Source of the DNA: Pseudomonadota bacterium
Lineage (GTDB): Bacteria > Pseudomonadota > Alphaproteobacteria > Micropepsales > Micropepsaceae
Assembly (NCBI GenBank): GCA_021817355.1
Contig: JAKAVI010000402.1
Span: 1 to 15,296 of the forward strand
DNA length: 15,296 nt
Reading direction: 5' to 3'
Shown here: positions 1 through 7,001 of the stretch, one piece after another
Layout: each line of letters begins with the position of its first letter
How positions within the stretch are numbered: position 1 is the first letter of the stretch
Notes under the pieces: generated by a model
Database searches by the model: none
Told to the model about the DNA's origin: nothing
What the model saw: the letters and a program-made list of their open reading frames with translations, nothing else
Made by a program: the position numbers and the translations under genes

Positions 1-536
1 CCGGCGCCCGGGAATATCGAGTAGGAAATGGGTGACTTGAGGACGAATAGCAGACGTGTGAAGTGGGCGTAGGCGCCGGCGCGGATCGGCAGCACCGGCA
101 GTGCCGCAATATTCACCGGCTTGGGTGTCACAGGTGCGGGCGGAGGCAGGGGGGGTGGGGTGCCGGTAAAGCTCGCTGGTACCAGATCGACGGCGAAACG
201 CTCGCCTGAGCTGGAATGATGCAGCCACACCGGTCTTACGAGCGCAAAGCGAAAAGTCTTGCCGTGAGGACCTGCATGCGCGTCGGAAATATATTCCGGC
301 AGTCTGCGCATGATTGCCTTGGCGCTGAAGTGCGGGCGATGGGCAAAGCGAAGCACAAGAACGCCATCGGCCATCTTCACGATGGGACGTTCATTGCTGA
401 AAATCAGCCGCCCATAACCGTTCGCGCTCGTAATCGATAGGCCAGCAGCACAGGGTGGACCAGCAAGACCAAGAGCGAGCGCGGCGATGGTACACCATCG
501 CCGCGTCTTTCCCCCTCTGCCCTCCGTTAGCGCCAT
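1..536 (-). CDS. secreted flagellar-cluster protein with beta-repeats, 3' end outside window
   Basis: An open frame runs from an ATG at 536 to the window edge without a stop (178 codons), so only the N-terminus is seen. GGAGG at 546-550 lies 9 bases before the ATG. Residues 1 to about 31 look like a signal peptide: a basic KTRR segment, a hydrophobic ALALGLAG core and a small-residue CAAG site. The mature part starts with a segment reading NGYGRLIF, then a VLVLRF strand. After a proline-rich linker (PPPLPPP) a similar segment begins (HFTRLLFVLKSPISYSI). These look like two copies of a short beta-domain (GYGRLIF versus HFTRLLF), as I recall from large TPR-containing periplasmic proteins encoded next to motE in Rhodospirillales. 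It begins 22 bases after the motE stop, so it is probably the last gene of the fliL operon. Function unknown; the family assignment is from memory and the TPR part would lie outside the window. Confidence 0.75.
   Translation of the reverse strand, partial: MALTEGRGGKTRRWCTIAALALGLAGPPCAAGLSITSANGYGRLIFSNERPIVKMADGVLVLRFAHRPHFSAKAIMRRLPEYISDAHAGPHGKTFRFALVRPVWLHHSSSGERFAVDLVPASFTGTPPPLPPPAPVTPKPVNIAALPVLPIRAGAYAHFTRLLFVLKSPISYSIFPGA
480..505. repeat. perfect 12-bp inverted repeat inside the signal-peptide codons
   Basis: The left arm CGCGGCGATGGT (480-491) and right arm ACCATCGCCGCG (494-505) are exact reverse complements, separated by AC. As RNA it would more likely be a 10-bp stem with a 6-base loop. 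It lies about 30 bases inside the partial secreted-protein gene, over the junction of the basic n-region and the hydrophobic core. There is no T-tract, so it is not a terminator. Confidence 0.8.
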
Positions 537-558
537 CGTGGCCTGCCTCCGCACAGGG

Positions 559-1389
559 CTAGTTCTGCGCCGCTGGTGGTGGCGCGGCAGCTGCGCTGGT
601 TCCTCCTGCCTCCTGGGGCCCAGACGCTGGCGCAGAACTGCTCGGCGCCAGCGTCGGCCCTGCAGCATTTGCTACGGTACGCGCGGCCGGCACAGGGGTC
701 TGCGCCACAGAGGTGGTCGCTGCCGTAGCTGACGCGCGCGGTGTTGCAGCGGTATTTTTCTGCGGCGCCTGCGCCGTCGGGGCCATTGCCGTGGTCTGCG
801 GCAGACGCAACCGGTCGGCCAGCGCCACCGTCAGTGCCTGTGCATTCTGCGGCGCCATGGCCGACAGGATGGAGGCCAGCGCATCTGGCTGCATGCCGGA
901 AGCCACTTCGAGCAGCACATGCTGATCCAGAGAATCGAAGATGCGGCCAGCATTGCGTGGCTTCATCGCCGAATAAACTTTGATCAGAGCCCTCACCTGC
1001 TTGGCCTCGGCCGCGTCACGCTGCCCAAGTAACGTCTGAATTTGCGTCTTGAGATTTTTGAGATCAGCTATCTTGGCATCAACCCGATTTTCTGCCGCGG
1101 TCAAAAGGTTGGCGCGCATGTCCAGCGCCCGCGCTTCCTGATCGAGGGCGCGACGGCGCTTGGCCAGGGAGGTCAGAACATCAATTTCCGAGGCACTGTC
1201 TGTGTTGTCATCAAGCATGGCAGCGCTCGCGCCTGTGCCCTGGCTGCCGCTGGGCGGGACCGGGGCTGATGTTGTCGGCGCCCCTGCGCGCGCCTGCACG
1301 ATCAGGTTTGCCCCTTTGAGCGCGATCAGTGCCCCGCACATAAAAATGACCAGAGGCAACAGGCGAAACTGTCTGAAAAACCGGTTCAA
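559..1389 (-). CDS. motE: MotE-family flagellar motor chaperone-like protein
   Basis: A 276-residue protein with one N-terminal membrane anchor (about residues 10-32), a charged coiled coil (about 75-135), a short helical domain like the MgtE N-terminal domain (about 136-195; YSAMKPRNAGRIFDSL is typical) and an Ala/Pro/Thr-rich tail (about 196-276). This order matches MotE, a periplasmic partner of the stator protein MotC in Sinorhizobium; homologues follow fliM in many alphaproteobacteria. The start is a TTG at 1387-1389 that overlaps the stop of the upstream DUF6468 gene as TTGA, which suggests translational coupling. A run of seven G (minus strand, 1394-1400) just upstream probably serves as the ribosome binding site. 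The next in-frame ATG would cut into the membrane helix, so TTG is preferred. The low-complexity tail is longer than the domain needs, and its role is unknown. Confidence 0.85.
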   Translation of the reverse strand: MNRFFRQFRLLPLVIFMCGALIALKGANLIVQARAGAPTTSAPVPPSGSQGTGASAAMLDDNTDSASEIDVLTSLAKRRRALDQEARALDMRANLLTAAENRVDAKIADLKNLKTQIQTLLGQRDAAEAKQVRALIKVYSAMKPRNAGRIFDSLDQHVLLEVASGMQPDALASILSAMAPQNAQALTVALADRLRLPQTTAMAPTAQAPQKNTAATPRASATAATTSVAQTPVPAARTVANAAGPTLAPSSSAPASGPQEAGGTSAAAAPPPAAQN

Positions 1390-1817
1390 CGCACCCCCCC
1401 TACTGCCTGTTCAAGCGGCATTTTGGAACGCATGACGCGCGGGCGCACCCCGGTCAGACGATCGGCCGCTGCGGGCAGGACCACTGGCTGCGACGCGGCT
1501 TGCGTCTCAAGACTGCGCTCGATGCGCGCGGCAATGCGATCGCCGCTCGTGGTTAGCACAGAGAGTTCATCAATTGCTGCACGGGCGCTGCTGACTTTTT
1601 CATCGAGCTCTTCGACCGCACCGGACGCCGCCGATTTCAGCAGACGCATCGAGGTGCCCGCGGCACCGATGGCACCATTGAGTTCGGCAATCAGAACCTT
1701 GAGCCCATCCTGACCTTTGCGCATGGCGCTGAGTTTGCGCTCCAGGACAAGACAGAAGCCAAGCGTTGCCGTAAGCAGAATGCACAGCAATATTTCAATA
1801 CAGAGCGAGATCGACAT
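1386..1817 (-). CDS. DUF6468-type single-pass membrane protein of the fliM-motE operon
   Basis: A 143-residue protein starting with an uncleaved N-terminal membrane helix (about residues 5-24, IEILLCILLTATLGFCLVL). A mostly helical soluble part follows, including a heptad-like stretch (about 28-100) with GDRIAARIERSLE. The C-terminus is proline- and arginine-rich. The size, the single helix and the place between fliM and motE match the alphaproteobacterial DUF6468 family, which has no firmly assigned function. Its ATG lies 9 bases after the fliM stop, and its TGA overlaps the TTG start of motE, so it is cotranscribed and probably coupled to motE. It may help stator or switch assembly, but that is inferred only from position. 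Confidence 0.75.
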   Translation of the reverse strand: MSISLCIEILLCILLTATLGFCLVLERKLSAMRKGQDGLKVLIAELNGAIGAAGTSMRLLKSAASGAVEELDEKVSSARAAIDELSVLTTSGDRIAARIERSLETQAASQPVVLPAAADRLTGVRPRVMRSKMPLEQAVGGVR

Positions 1818-1826
1818 GGCATCTCC

Positions 1827-2867
1827 TTACAGCTGGCGCGAGGCATCGGCGCGCTTGACGGCCTGCTCGACGCGGACGGCCACGGCATTACCGACGCGGC
1901 CCATGCGTCCATTAAGAAGCGGCACGTGGCCACAGCGTAGTTCAATGGTGGAGTCCGGACTGGCGTTGAGTATCAAGGTGTCGCCGACCTTGAGATTCAT
2001 GACTTTTGACACCGACATCACCTGCTCATCCAAAATCGCCTGGATATCGAGACGTGTGCACCACAGCTCGGTTGCAAGGTGGGTTTCCCAGATCGAGTCT
2101 CGACCAAATTTTTCGCCCATGAACTGCTGCAGCAGCAGTTTGCGGATGGGCTCAAGGGTGGCGTAAGGAAGCAGCAATTCCGTGCGTCCACCGCGATCCT
2201 CCATGTCGATGCGCAGCTTGACGAGGATGGCGGCATTAGCCGGTCGCGCGATTGCCGCAAAGCGTGGATTGGTTTCGAGCCGATCGAGGGCAAAGTTGAC
2301 AGGTGCCAGAGGTTCGAACGCCTGGGTCATGTCCTGGAGGATGACTTCGGTCATGCGCTGCACCAGGCTGCGCTCAATCGTGGTGTAGGGCCGCCCCTCG
2401 ATGCGCATCGCGGCGGTCCCCCGGCGCCCTCCCAAGAGTACGTCAACGATCGAATAGATGAGATTTGAATCGATCGTAAAAAGTCCGTAATTATCGAGTT
2501 CCTCAGCCCGGAAAACCGAAAGAATGGCGGGCAGCGGAATGGAATTGAGGTAATCGCCAAAACGGATCGACGTGATGTTGTCGAGGCTGACTTCAACATT
2601 GTCGGAGGTGAAATTCCGCAGGCTCGTGGTCATGAGCCGTACCAGGCGATCAAAGATGATCTCGAGCATCGGCAGGCGTTCATAGGACACCAATGTCGAA
2701 TTGACGATGGCGCGTACACCGGACTTGTCCTGCAACTGCTCGTCATTGACATCGAAGCCCAGAAGGCTGTCGATTTCTTCCTGGTTGAGAACTCGCTCGC
2801 CAGCCACGGAACTGCCATTTTCGCTGTCGGCAGCTGTTTCTTGCGGCGCTGGGTCTTCGTCGGCCAT
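1827..2867 (-). CDS. fliM: flagellar motor switch protein FliM
   Basis: FliM forms the middle of the cytoplasmic C-ring and binds phospho-CheY to change rotation. The 346-residue sequence has the CheY-binding peptide LNQEEIDSLLG at residues 27-37. Next comes the CheC-like middle domain, with FDRLVRLMTTSLRN near residues 72-85 and the LLGGRRG (GGxG) loop thought to contact FliG. A C-terminal SpoA/FliN-like domain follows (about 265-330, LKVGDTLILNASPDSTIELRCG). The CheY peptide is preceded by a roughly 26-residue acidic extension absent from the enteric protein. The ATG at 2867 lies 14 bases after the fliL stop. Together with fliL, the DUF6468 gene and motE it forms a minus-strand operon. Family assignment is secure. 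Confidence 0.97.
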   Translation of the reverse strand: MADEDPAPQETAADSENGSSVAGERVLNQEEIDSLLGFDVNDEQLQDKSGVRAIVNSTLVSYERLPMLEIIFDRLVRLMTTSLRNFTSDNVEVSLDNITSIRFGDYLNSIPLPAILSVFRAEELDNYGLFTIDSNLIYSIVDVLLGGRRGTAAMRIEGRPYTTIERSLVQRMTEVILQDMTQAFEPLAPVNFALDRLETNPRFAAIARPANAAILVKLRIDMEDRGGRTELLLPYATLEPIRKLLLQQFMGEKFGRDSIWETHLATELWCTRLDIQAILDEQVMSVSKVMNLKVGDTLILNASPDSTIELRCGHVPLLNGRMGRVGNAVAVRVEQAVKRADASRQL

Positions 2868-2881
2868 AATCCTGGTTCCAC

Positions 2882-3415
2882 TTACTGAACAATCATTTCC
2901 TTGAGCAGAACGTCCTGAACGCGGTAGGGCGCAACAGCGACATTGATCCGCCGCATGAGCTCTTCCTTAACCCGCATCACAGACGCCGAGCCCTGCAGGT
3001 CGGACACGCGCAACTCGCGCAGGTAACTCTGAAACTGATCCACGATCCGCGGCATCAGCACTTTGATGCCCTGCTCTTCCTTGGCATTCTTGAGTTCGAG
3101 CGTGACCGCAAGCTTGAGATAGGTGGGACTGCCATTCTGACTTTGAATGTTCACTACGATGTTGGGCACGTTGTAGAATACGACCTTGGGTGGCACGAGC
3201 GGCAGCGGTGCCTCCGTGGCCTTGGCGAGATGTGTTGCCGGCGTCGGCGCAAACAGGAAAAAATAGGCCGCCACGCCCAAACCAAGCAGCGCAACGAGGC
3301 CGGCCGCGGCGATCATCAGCAATTTCCTGTTCGCAAGCAGCCCCGTCTTGGGCCCAGGCGCAGCCTCTGCGCCTTCCTCATCTTCTTCGTCCGGTTCGGT
3401 ACCCCTGCCCGCCAT
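2882..3415 (-). CDS. fliL: flagellar basal-body-associated protein FliL
   Basis: FliL is a single-pass inner-membrane protein that surrounds the stator and affects torque and swarming. The 177 residues show an acidic cytoplasmic N-terminus (DEEDEEGAE), one membrane helix at about 32-55 and a periplasmic domain from about 70 with the family pattern FYNVPNIVVNIQSQ, then YLKLAVTLELKN. The C-terminus has VQDVLLKEMIVQ. The length is normal. The ATG at 3415 is preceded by AGGGG about 9 bases upstream. It is the first gene of the minus-strand flagellar operon and is divergent from flgF across a 212-base control region. A 6-bp hairpin lies in its leader at 3432-3446. Confidence 0.96.
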   Translation of the reverse strand: MAGRGTEPDEEDEEGAEAAPGPKTGLLANRKLLMIAAAGLVALLGLGVAAYFFLFAPTPATHLAKATEAPLPLVPPKVVFYNVPNIVVNIQSQNGSPTYLKLAVTLELKNAKEEQGIKVLMPRIVDQFQSYLRELRVSDLQGSASVMRVKEELMRRINVAVAPYRVQDVLLKEMIVQ

Positions 3416-3431
3416 GGCGACAGCCCCTGAT

Positions 3432-3446
3432 CCTCTTCGTAAGAGG
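3432..3446 (-). promoter_or_regulatory. small hairpin in the fliL leader
   Basis: CCTCTT (3432-3437) pairs exactly with AAGAGG (3441-3446) around a CGT loop. It sits 17 bases upstream of the fliL ATG, just before its AGGGG ribosome binding site. It could affect translation initiation or be chance; there is no T-tract. Confidence 0.3.
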
Positions 3447-3482
3447 GCAAATTAGGCAGTTGTGGTTAAGGACTGGTTCAAA

Positions 3483-3520
3483 TTGCCGGGCCGAGCCCGC
3501 CGCGCCGGCAAAATTTGCCG
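3483..3520. promoter_or_regulatory. cluster of three TTGCCG/CGGCAA half-sites, candidate activator-binding region
   Basis: TTGCCG occurs at 3483-3488 and 3515-3520, with the inverted copy CGGCAA at 3506-3511. The last two form a 15-bp palindrome, CGGCAAAATTTGCCG (3506-3520); the first two form TTGCCGG/CCGGCAA arms 15 bases apart. The palindrome centre is about 86 bases upstream of the predicted flgF transcription start, a normal distance for a sigma-54 enhancer. It may be the binding site of the FlbD-type activator that FliX controls, serving flgF and perhaps also fliL. The protein assignment is inference. Confidence 0.5.
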
Positions 3521-3572
3521 CCCTGGCGCCTTCCCGCAGAAAAAATCCCTGAGTTTTCAACGGCGGAAATGT

Positions 3573-3588
3573 TGGCATGACAGCTGCA
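3573..3588 (+). promoter_or_regulatory. sigma-54 (RpoN) promoter for flgFGAH
   Basis: TGGCATGACAGCTGCA matches the sigma-54 consensus TGGCACG-N4-TTGCA except at two positions. The invariant GG (3574-3575) and GC (3586-3587) have the required spacing. Transcription would begin near 3599, leaving a leader of about 29 bases before the flgF ATG at 3628. Rod and ring genes are sigma-54 dependent in Caulobacter, where FlbD and FliX control them, and fliX is in this window. Confidence 0.8.
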
Positions 3589-3627
3589 AGGGTGGCTTGC
3601 CAGGACCAGAAGGGATCCGGAGCCGCC

Positions 3628-4374
3628 ATGGACAACTCACTGCTCATCAATCTGTCGGGTCAGCTTTCGGCCTATCAGGCGATGGACATCATCGCCAACA
3701 ACCTCGCGAACATGTCGACGCCCGGCTTCAAGCGCGAGGGCATGAAGTTTCAGGAATATCTCGCCAACGTGCCCTCCACCCCAACGGCCACCGGTTCGCA
3801 GAACAATACCCCTCTGGCCTTCGTCCAGAATGGCGGGGTCTTTCGCGACGTGAGCGAGGGTCCGATGAACAAGACGGGAGCTCCGCTTGATCTGGCAATT
3901 TCCGGCAATGGCTTCTTTCAGGTGCAGACCCCAAATGGCGTGCGTTACACCCGCGATGGCCACTTCCAGCTCAATTCCCAGGGACAGATCGTCGATGACA
4001 ACGGTTATCCCCTCGTGGGCGATGGCGGGCCCATCACGGTAACGCCGCAGGATGGTGACATTCATATCGCCGCCGATGGCACGGTCAGCGGCACCCTCGG
4101 ACAGCTCGGCACAATCAAGATTGTCGGCTTTGCCAGCCAAGCAGCGATGAGCCAGCAGGGCTCTAATCTCTACGCGACCAGCCAGCAGCCCCAGCCCAAT
4201 CCCGGCGGCACGATCGAGCAGGGCATGCTCGAAGGCTCCAACGTTCAGCCCGTCATGGAAATGAGCACGATGATCAAGATCATGCGCAAATATGAAATGA
4301 TCGCGTCTTTGACCAAAAGCCAGCAGCAGCTGCAGACCCAGGCGATAACCCAGCTCGGTACCATCCAGCCTTAA
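3628..4374 (+). CDS. flgF: flagellar basal-body rod protein FlgF
   Basis: FlgF is a proximal-rod component exported by the flagellar type III apparatus, so it has no cleavable signal peptide. The 248-residue protein has the rod/hook N-terminal helix motif with MDIIANNLANMSTPGFKR, a central beta-region containing the GNGFFQVQTPNGVRYTRDG block shared by FlgF/G/E, and the C-terminal helix EMSTMIKIMRKYEMIASL. The ATG at 3628 is chosen because GGAG (3619-3622) lies 5 bases upstream. An earlier in-frame ATG at 3577 falls inside the sigma-54 promoter and upstream of the predicted transcript start. First gene of flgF-flgG-flgA-flgH. Confidence 0.95.
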   Translation: MDNSLLINLSGQLSAYQAMDIIANNLANMSTPGFKREGMKFQEYLANVPSTPTATGSQNNTPLAFVQNGGVFRDVSEGPMNKTGAPLDLAISGNGFFQVQTPNGVRYTRDGHFQLNSQGQIVDDNGYPLVGDGGPITVTPQDGDIHIAADGTVSGTLGQLGTIKIVGFASQAAMSQQGSNLYATSQQPQPNPGGTIEQGMLEGSNVQPVMEMSTMIKIMRKYEMIASLTKSQQQLQTQAITQLGTIQP

Positions 4375-4385
4375 GGAGGCCCGTT

Positions 4386-5168
4386 ATGCGCGCACTCAGT
4401 ATTGCAGCTACGGGCATGCAGGCCCAGCAAACCAACGTCGAGGTCATCGCCAACAACCTCGCCAACATGAACACAAGCGGTTTCAAGGCGCAGCGGGCAC
4501 AGTTCGAGGATCTGCTATACCAGAATGTACTGCAGCCAGGTTCACAGACCTCCGATACCGGCACGCTGGTTCCGGCCGGCATCCAGCTGGGCGCCGGTGT
4601 GCGCACCGCATCGGTCTATCGCATCGACACGCAGGGCACGCTTACCCAGACCTCCAATCCCTATGATCTGGCGATCCAGGGCGCGGGATTTTTCAAGGTC
4701 ACCTTGCCCGACGGCACCTACGCCTATACCCGCGCAGGCGACTTTGGCCTGTCACCTACAGGTGAAATCGTCAACAGCGATGGCTACACGGTAGCTCCGG
4801 GCATAGCCGTGCCGCCCAATGCCCTCAGCGTCACAATCAATCCTGAAGGCCAGGTCGAAGCCACGGTACCGGGCACCTCAACACCCACCGTGCTGGGGCA
4901 GCTGGAACTCGATCGTTTTGCCAACGACGCCGGACTGAATGCGCTGGGAGGCAATCTACTCAGCGAGACCCCGGCCTCCGGTCCGCCTCAGGCCGGGGTA
5001 CCCGGTTCTTCGGGCTACGGCACCATCCAGCAGGGCTATCTGGAAACCTCAAATGTCAATCCCGTCGAAGAAATCACGGCACTGATCACCGCCCAAAGAG
5101 CCTACGAGATGAACTCGAAGGTGATCACGGCCGCCAATCAGATGATGCAAACCACCGCGCAGCTATGA
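4386..5168 (+). CDS. flgG: flagellar distal rod protein FlgG
   Basis: FlgG polymerises into the distal rod that passes through the P- and L-rings. The 260 residues include the N-terminal motif VIANNLANMNTSGFKAQRAQFEDLLYQ, written here only to show family identity in parts: ANNLANMNTSGFK and QFEDLLYQ. Next comes the FlgG-specific stretch QPGSQTSDTGTLVPAGIQLG (about residues 49-68), which stiffens the distal rod. The core has GAGFFKVTLPDGTYAYTR, and the C-terminal helix has QRAYEMNSKVITAANQMM. The ribosome binding site AAGGAGG (4373-4379) overlaps the flgF stop codon, with the ATG 6 bases further on. Its TGA overlaps the first possible flgA start codon. Confidence 0.97.
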   Translation: MRALSIAATGMQAQQTNVEVIANNLANMNTSGFKAQRAQFEDLLYQNVLQPGSQTSDTGTLVPAGIQLGAGVRTASVYRIDTQGTLTQTSNPYDLAIQGAGFFKVTLPDGTYAYTRAGDFGLSPTGEIVNSDGYTVAPGIAVPPNALSVTINPEGQVEATVPGTSTPTVLGQLELDRFANDAGLNALGGNLLSETPASGPPQAGVPGSSGYGTIQQGYLETSNVNPVEEITALITAQRAYEMNSKVITAANQMMQTTAQL

Positions 5169-5176
5169 GGTTCGTC

Positions 5177-5671
5177 ATGAAAGCGATTGTCCTGGCCGCC
5201 GCCCTGAGCCTTGCCGCAGTGCCTGCATGGGCGCAGATCGACAGCGTCGCCACAGTCAACGCCAAGACCGTGCGCATCGTCGTGCCCACGCACAACATTC
5301 CCCGCGGCGCGATGATCAGCGCCAGCGATCTTGCCTATGCCAACGTATCGCAGGCCCGTGCCTATGGCGACGTCGTCGCCAGCATGAGCGAACTCGAAGG
5401 CAAAGAGGCGCGCCGCTACCTCGAAGCCAATCAGCCCCTTCATGCTTCCGATGTGCGTGCGCCCATTCTGGTCGCTAAAGGCAGCACCGTGACCATGATC
5501 TTCAGCGCGCCCGGCATTTCCCTCACCGCCGTCGGCAAGGCGATGAGCGAGGGCGGCATGGGCGAGACCGTCACGGTGCTCAATCCGGTGTCCTACCGCC
5601 AGATCAGTGCCGTGGTGACCGGCCCGGGCACTGTCGCCGCCGGTCCCTTGACTGCATCCCCCAATCTTTAA
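5177..5671 (+). CDS. flgA: FlgA, P-ring assembly chaperone, short form
   Basis: FlgA is a periplasmic chaperone needed for FlgI to form the P-ring. From this start it is 164 residues: a clean Sec signal peptide (MKAIVLAAALSLAAVPAWA, cleavage before Q20), a SAF-like domain with IPRGAMISASDLAYANV, and the ChapFlgA C-terminal part with VAKGSTVTMIF and GETVTVLNP. It is shorter than the 219-residue Escherichia coli protein and lacks most of the N-terminal domain, as do other short alphaproteobacterial FlgA proteins. An in-frame ATG at 5165 overlaps the flgG stop as ATGA but has no ribosome binding site. The ATG at 5177 has GAGG (5167-5170) 6 bases upstream and is preferred. Confidence 0.9.
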   Translation: MKAIVLAAALSLAAVPAWAQIDSVATVNAKTVRIVVPTHNIPRGAMISASDLAYANVSQARAYGDVVASMSELEGKEARRYLEANQPLHASDVRAPILVAKGSTVTMIFSAPGISLTAVGKAMSEGGMGETVTVLNPVSYRQISAVVTGPGTVAAGPLTASPNL

Positions 5672-5686
5672 CCTTTCTGCCAACCG

Positions 5687-6448
5687 ATGAGCCCCATCAT
5701 GTCACGCGCCCCCCTGAAATCGATCGCCCTTGTCATTGTTGCGGGCTTTGCTCTCTGCGCCTGCAGTGCCATGGACCGGCTGGAGCACATTGGTGAGGCG
5801 CCGGCAATGTCCCCGATCACCAATCCCACGGACTTGCCCAATTACCGGCCGATCTCAATGCCCATGCCACCCAGGCAGCCGCCAGACACCCATCTCACCA
5901 ATTCGCTCTGGCCGGTAGGTTCGCACAGCTTCTTTCCCGATCCGCGCGCAAGCCATATCGGTGACCTTGTTACGGTCGATATCTCGATTGCCGATGCGGC
6001 CAAGCTCTCCGACAGCACGCAGCGCGCGCGGGCCAATGCCGATACAGCGGGCATTGGCAATCTCTTTGGCCTGCAAGGCGCGCTGGCCCACATTTCGGGC
6101 GCCGATCCGTCTAAGCTGGTGAACATGAACACGACCACGTCCAATCAAGGCTCCGGCTCGATTGCACGCTCCGAAACCATCAATCTGACGCTGGCTGCGG
6201 TCGTCACCCAGGTACTGCCCAATGGTAATCTCGTAATCCAGGGAAACCAGCAGGTGCGGGTCAATGATGAACTGCGCAATCTTCAGATCAGCGGCATCGT
6301 GCGCACCGAAGACATCACCAGCAACAATACCATCAACCTGTCGCAGATTGCCGACGCACGCCTGTCCTACGGGGGCAGGGGCCAGATCACCGATGTCCAG
6401 CAGCCACCTCTGGGCCAGCAGCTCTACGACATCTTGATGCCGTTCTGA
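5687..6448 (+). CDS. flgH: flagellar L-ring lipoprotein FlgH
   Basis: FlgH forms the L-ring in the outer membrane. The 253-residue protein begins with a lipoprotein signal peptide; the lipobox L23-C24-A25-C26 (GFALCAC) makes C26 the likely lipidated residue, though C24 is close. The core has the family segments PNGNLVIQGNQQVRVNDE, LQISGIVRTEDI and NTINLSQIADARLSYGGRG. The C-terminus LGQQLYDILMPF is typical. A second ATG at 5699 (MSRAPLKS) is equally plausible as start; neither has a strong ribosome binding site. It is the last gene of the operon, 15 bases after flgA, and a strong terminator follows. Confidence 0.96.
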   Translation: MSPIMSRAPLKSIALVIVAGFALCACSAMDRLEHIGEAPAMSPITNPTDLPNYRPISMPMPPRQPPDTHLTNSLWPVGSHSFFPDPRASHIGDLVTVDISIADAAKLSDSTQRARANADTAGIGNLFGLQGALAHISGADPSKLVNMNTTTSNQGSGSIARSETINLTLAAVVTQVLPNGNLVIQGNQQVRVNDELRNLQISGIVRTEDITSNNTINLSQIADARLSYGGRGQITDVQQPPLGQQLYDILMPF

Positions 6449-6469
6449 TCAGCACCATAACTGCTGTGC

Positions 6470-6500
6470 AATGGCCGGACCTCAAAGGTCCGGCCATTTT
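6470..6500 (+). terminator. Rho-independent terminator after flgH
   Basis: A 12-bp perfect stem, ATGGCCGGACCT (6471-6482) with AGGTCCGGCCAT (6486-6497), encloses a CAA loop and is followed by TTT. A6470 and T6498 can add a thirteenth pair. It ends the flgF-flgG-flgA-flgH transcript 22 bases after the flgH stop. On the minus strand no T-run follows, so it is less suited to ending dksA. Confidence 0.9.
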
Positions 6501-6584
6501 CGTTGGCCACACCGGCGGCGCAGCGCTGGTGGCCACCCCTGGACCGATGCAGAAGGGTCTATTGTAGGAGCGCAGCCGTCCGGT

Positions 6585-7001
6585 CTAATCGTCGCGATAG
6601 ACCTTTTCGCGCCGCTCGTGGCGCTCCTGGGCTTCGATCGACAGGGTTGCAATCGGCCGCGCTTCGAGACGCTTCAGACCAATCGGCTCTCCGGTTTCCT
6701 CGCAAAAGCCATACGACCCGTCCTCGAGGCGACGCAGCGCGGCATCAATTTTGGCAATCAGCTTGCGCTGGCGATCACGGGTGCGCAGCTCGAGCTGGCG
6801 CTCGGCCTCTGTTGCGGCCCGATCTGCCAGATCGGCATTGGGCGTGGTCTCGGTTTGAAGATTCTGGATGGTTTCCCGGCTTTCACGGAGGATCTCATCC
6901 TTCCAGCCGGTCAGCTTACGGCGGAAATATTCCCGCTGCTTCTCATTCATGAAGGGCTCACGTTCCGACGGCCTGTAGCCGGGCGGAAGTTCTATACCCA
7001 T
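6585..7001 (-). CDS. dksA: DksA-type RNA polymerase regulator, zinc-independent CTSA form
   Basis: DksA binds the RNA polymerase secondary channel and, with ppGpp, adjusts stable-RNA and biosynthetic promoters. From the ATG at 7001 it is 138 residues. The long coiled coil carries the tip residues D57, D60 and A62 (NADLADRAA), equivalent to D71/D74/A76 in Escherichia coli. The C-terminal globular part keeps only the first of the four zinc cysteines: C100, T103, S121 and A124 (CEET, then SIEA), as in Pseudomonas DksA2 and Rhodobacter DksA. An upstream in-frame ATG at 7031 would give 148 residues, but the promoter at 7044-7072 would start RNA at about 7037. The 7001 start, with GGGG at 7009-7012, therefore fits better. 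The gene is convergent with flgH. Confidence 0.92.
   Translation of the reverse strand: MGIELPPGYRPSEREPFMNEKQREYFRRKLTGWKDEILRESRETIQNLQTETTPNADLADRAATEAERQLELRTRDRQRKLIAKIDAALRRLEDGSYGFCEETGEPIGLKRLEARPIATLSIEAQERHERREKVYRDD

Noticed and set aside
3516..3531. Possible minus-strand sigma-54 promoter for fliL
   Set aside because: The GG and GC pairs have the right spacing, but the surrounding bases match poorly and it overlaps the half-site palindrome; too weak to annotate.
3577..3627. Upstream ATG extension of flgF by 17 residues
   Set aside because: The ATG is within the sigma-54 promoter, upstream of the predicted transcript start, and the extra residues precede the normal FlgF N-terminus.
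5138..5683. Minus-strand open frame of 181 codons opposite flgA
   Set aside because: It mirrors the full flgA gene, which has a signal peptide and family motifs; the His/Gly-rich antisense product looks artificial.
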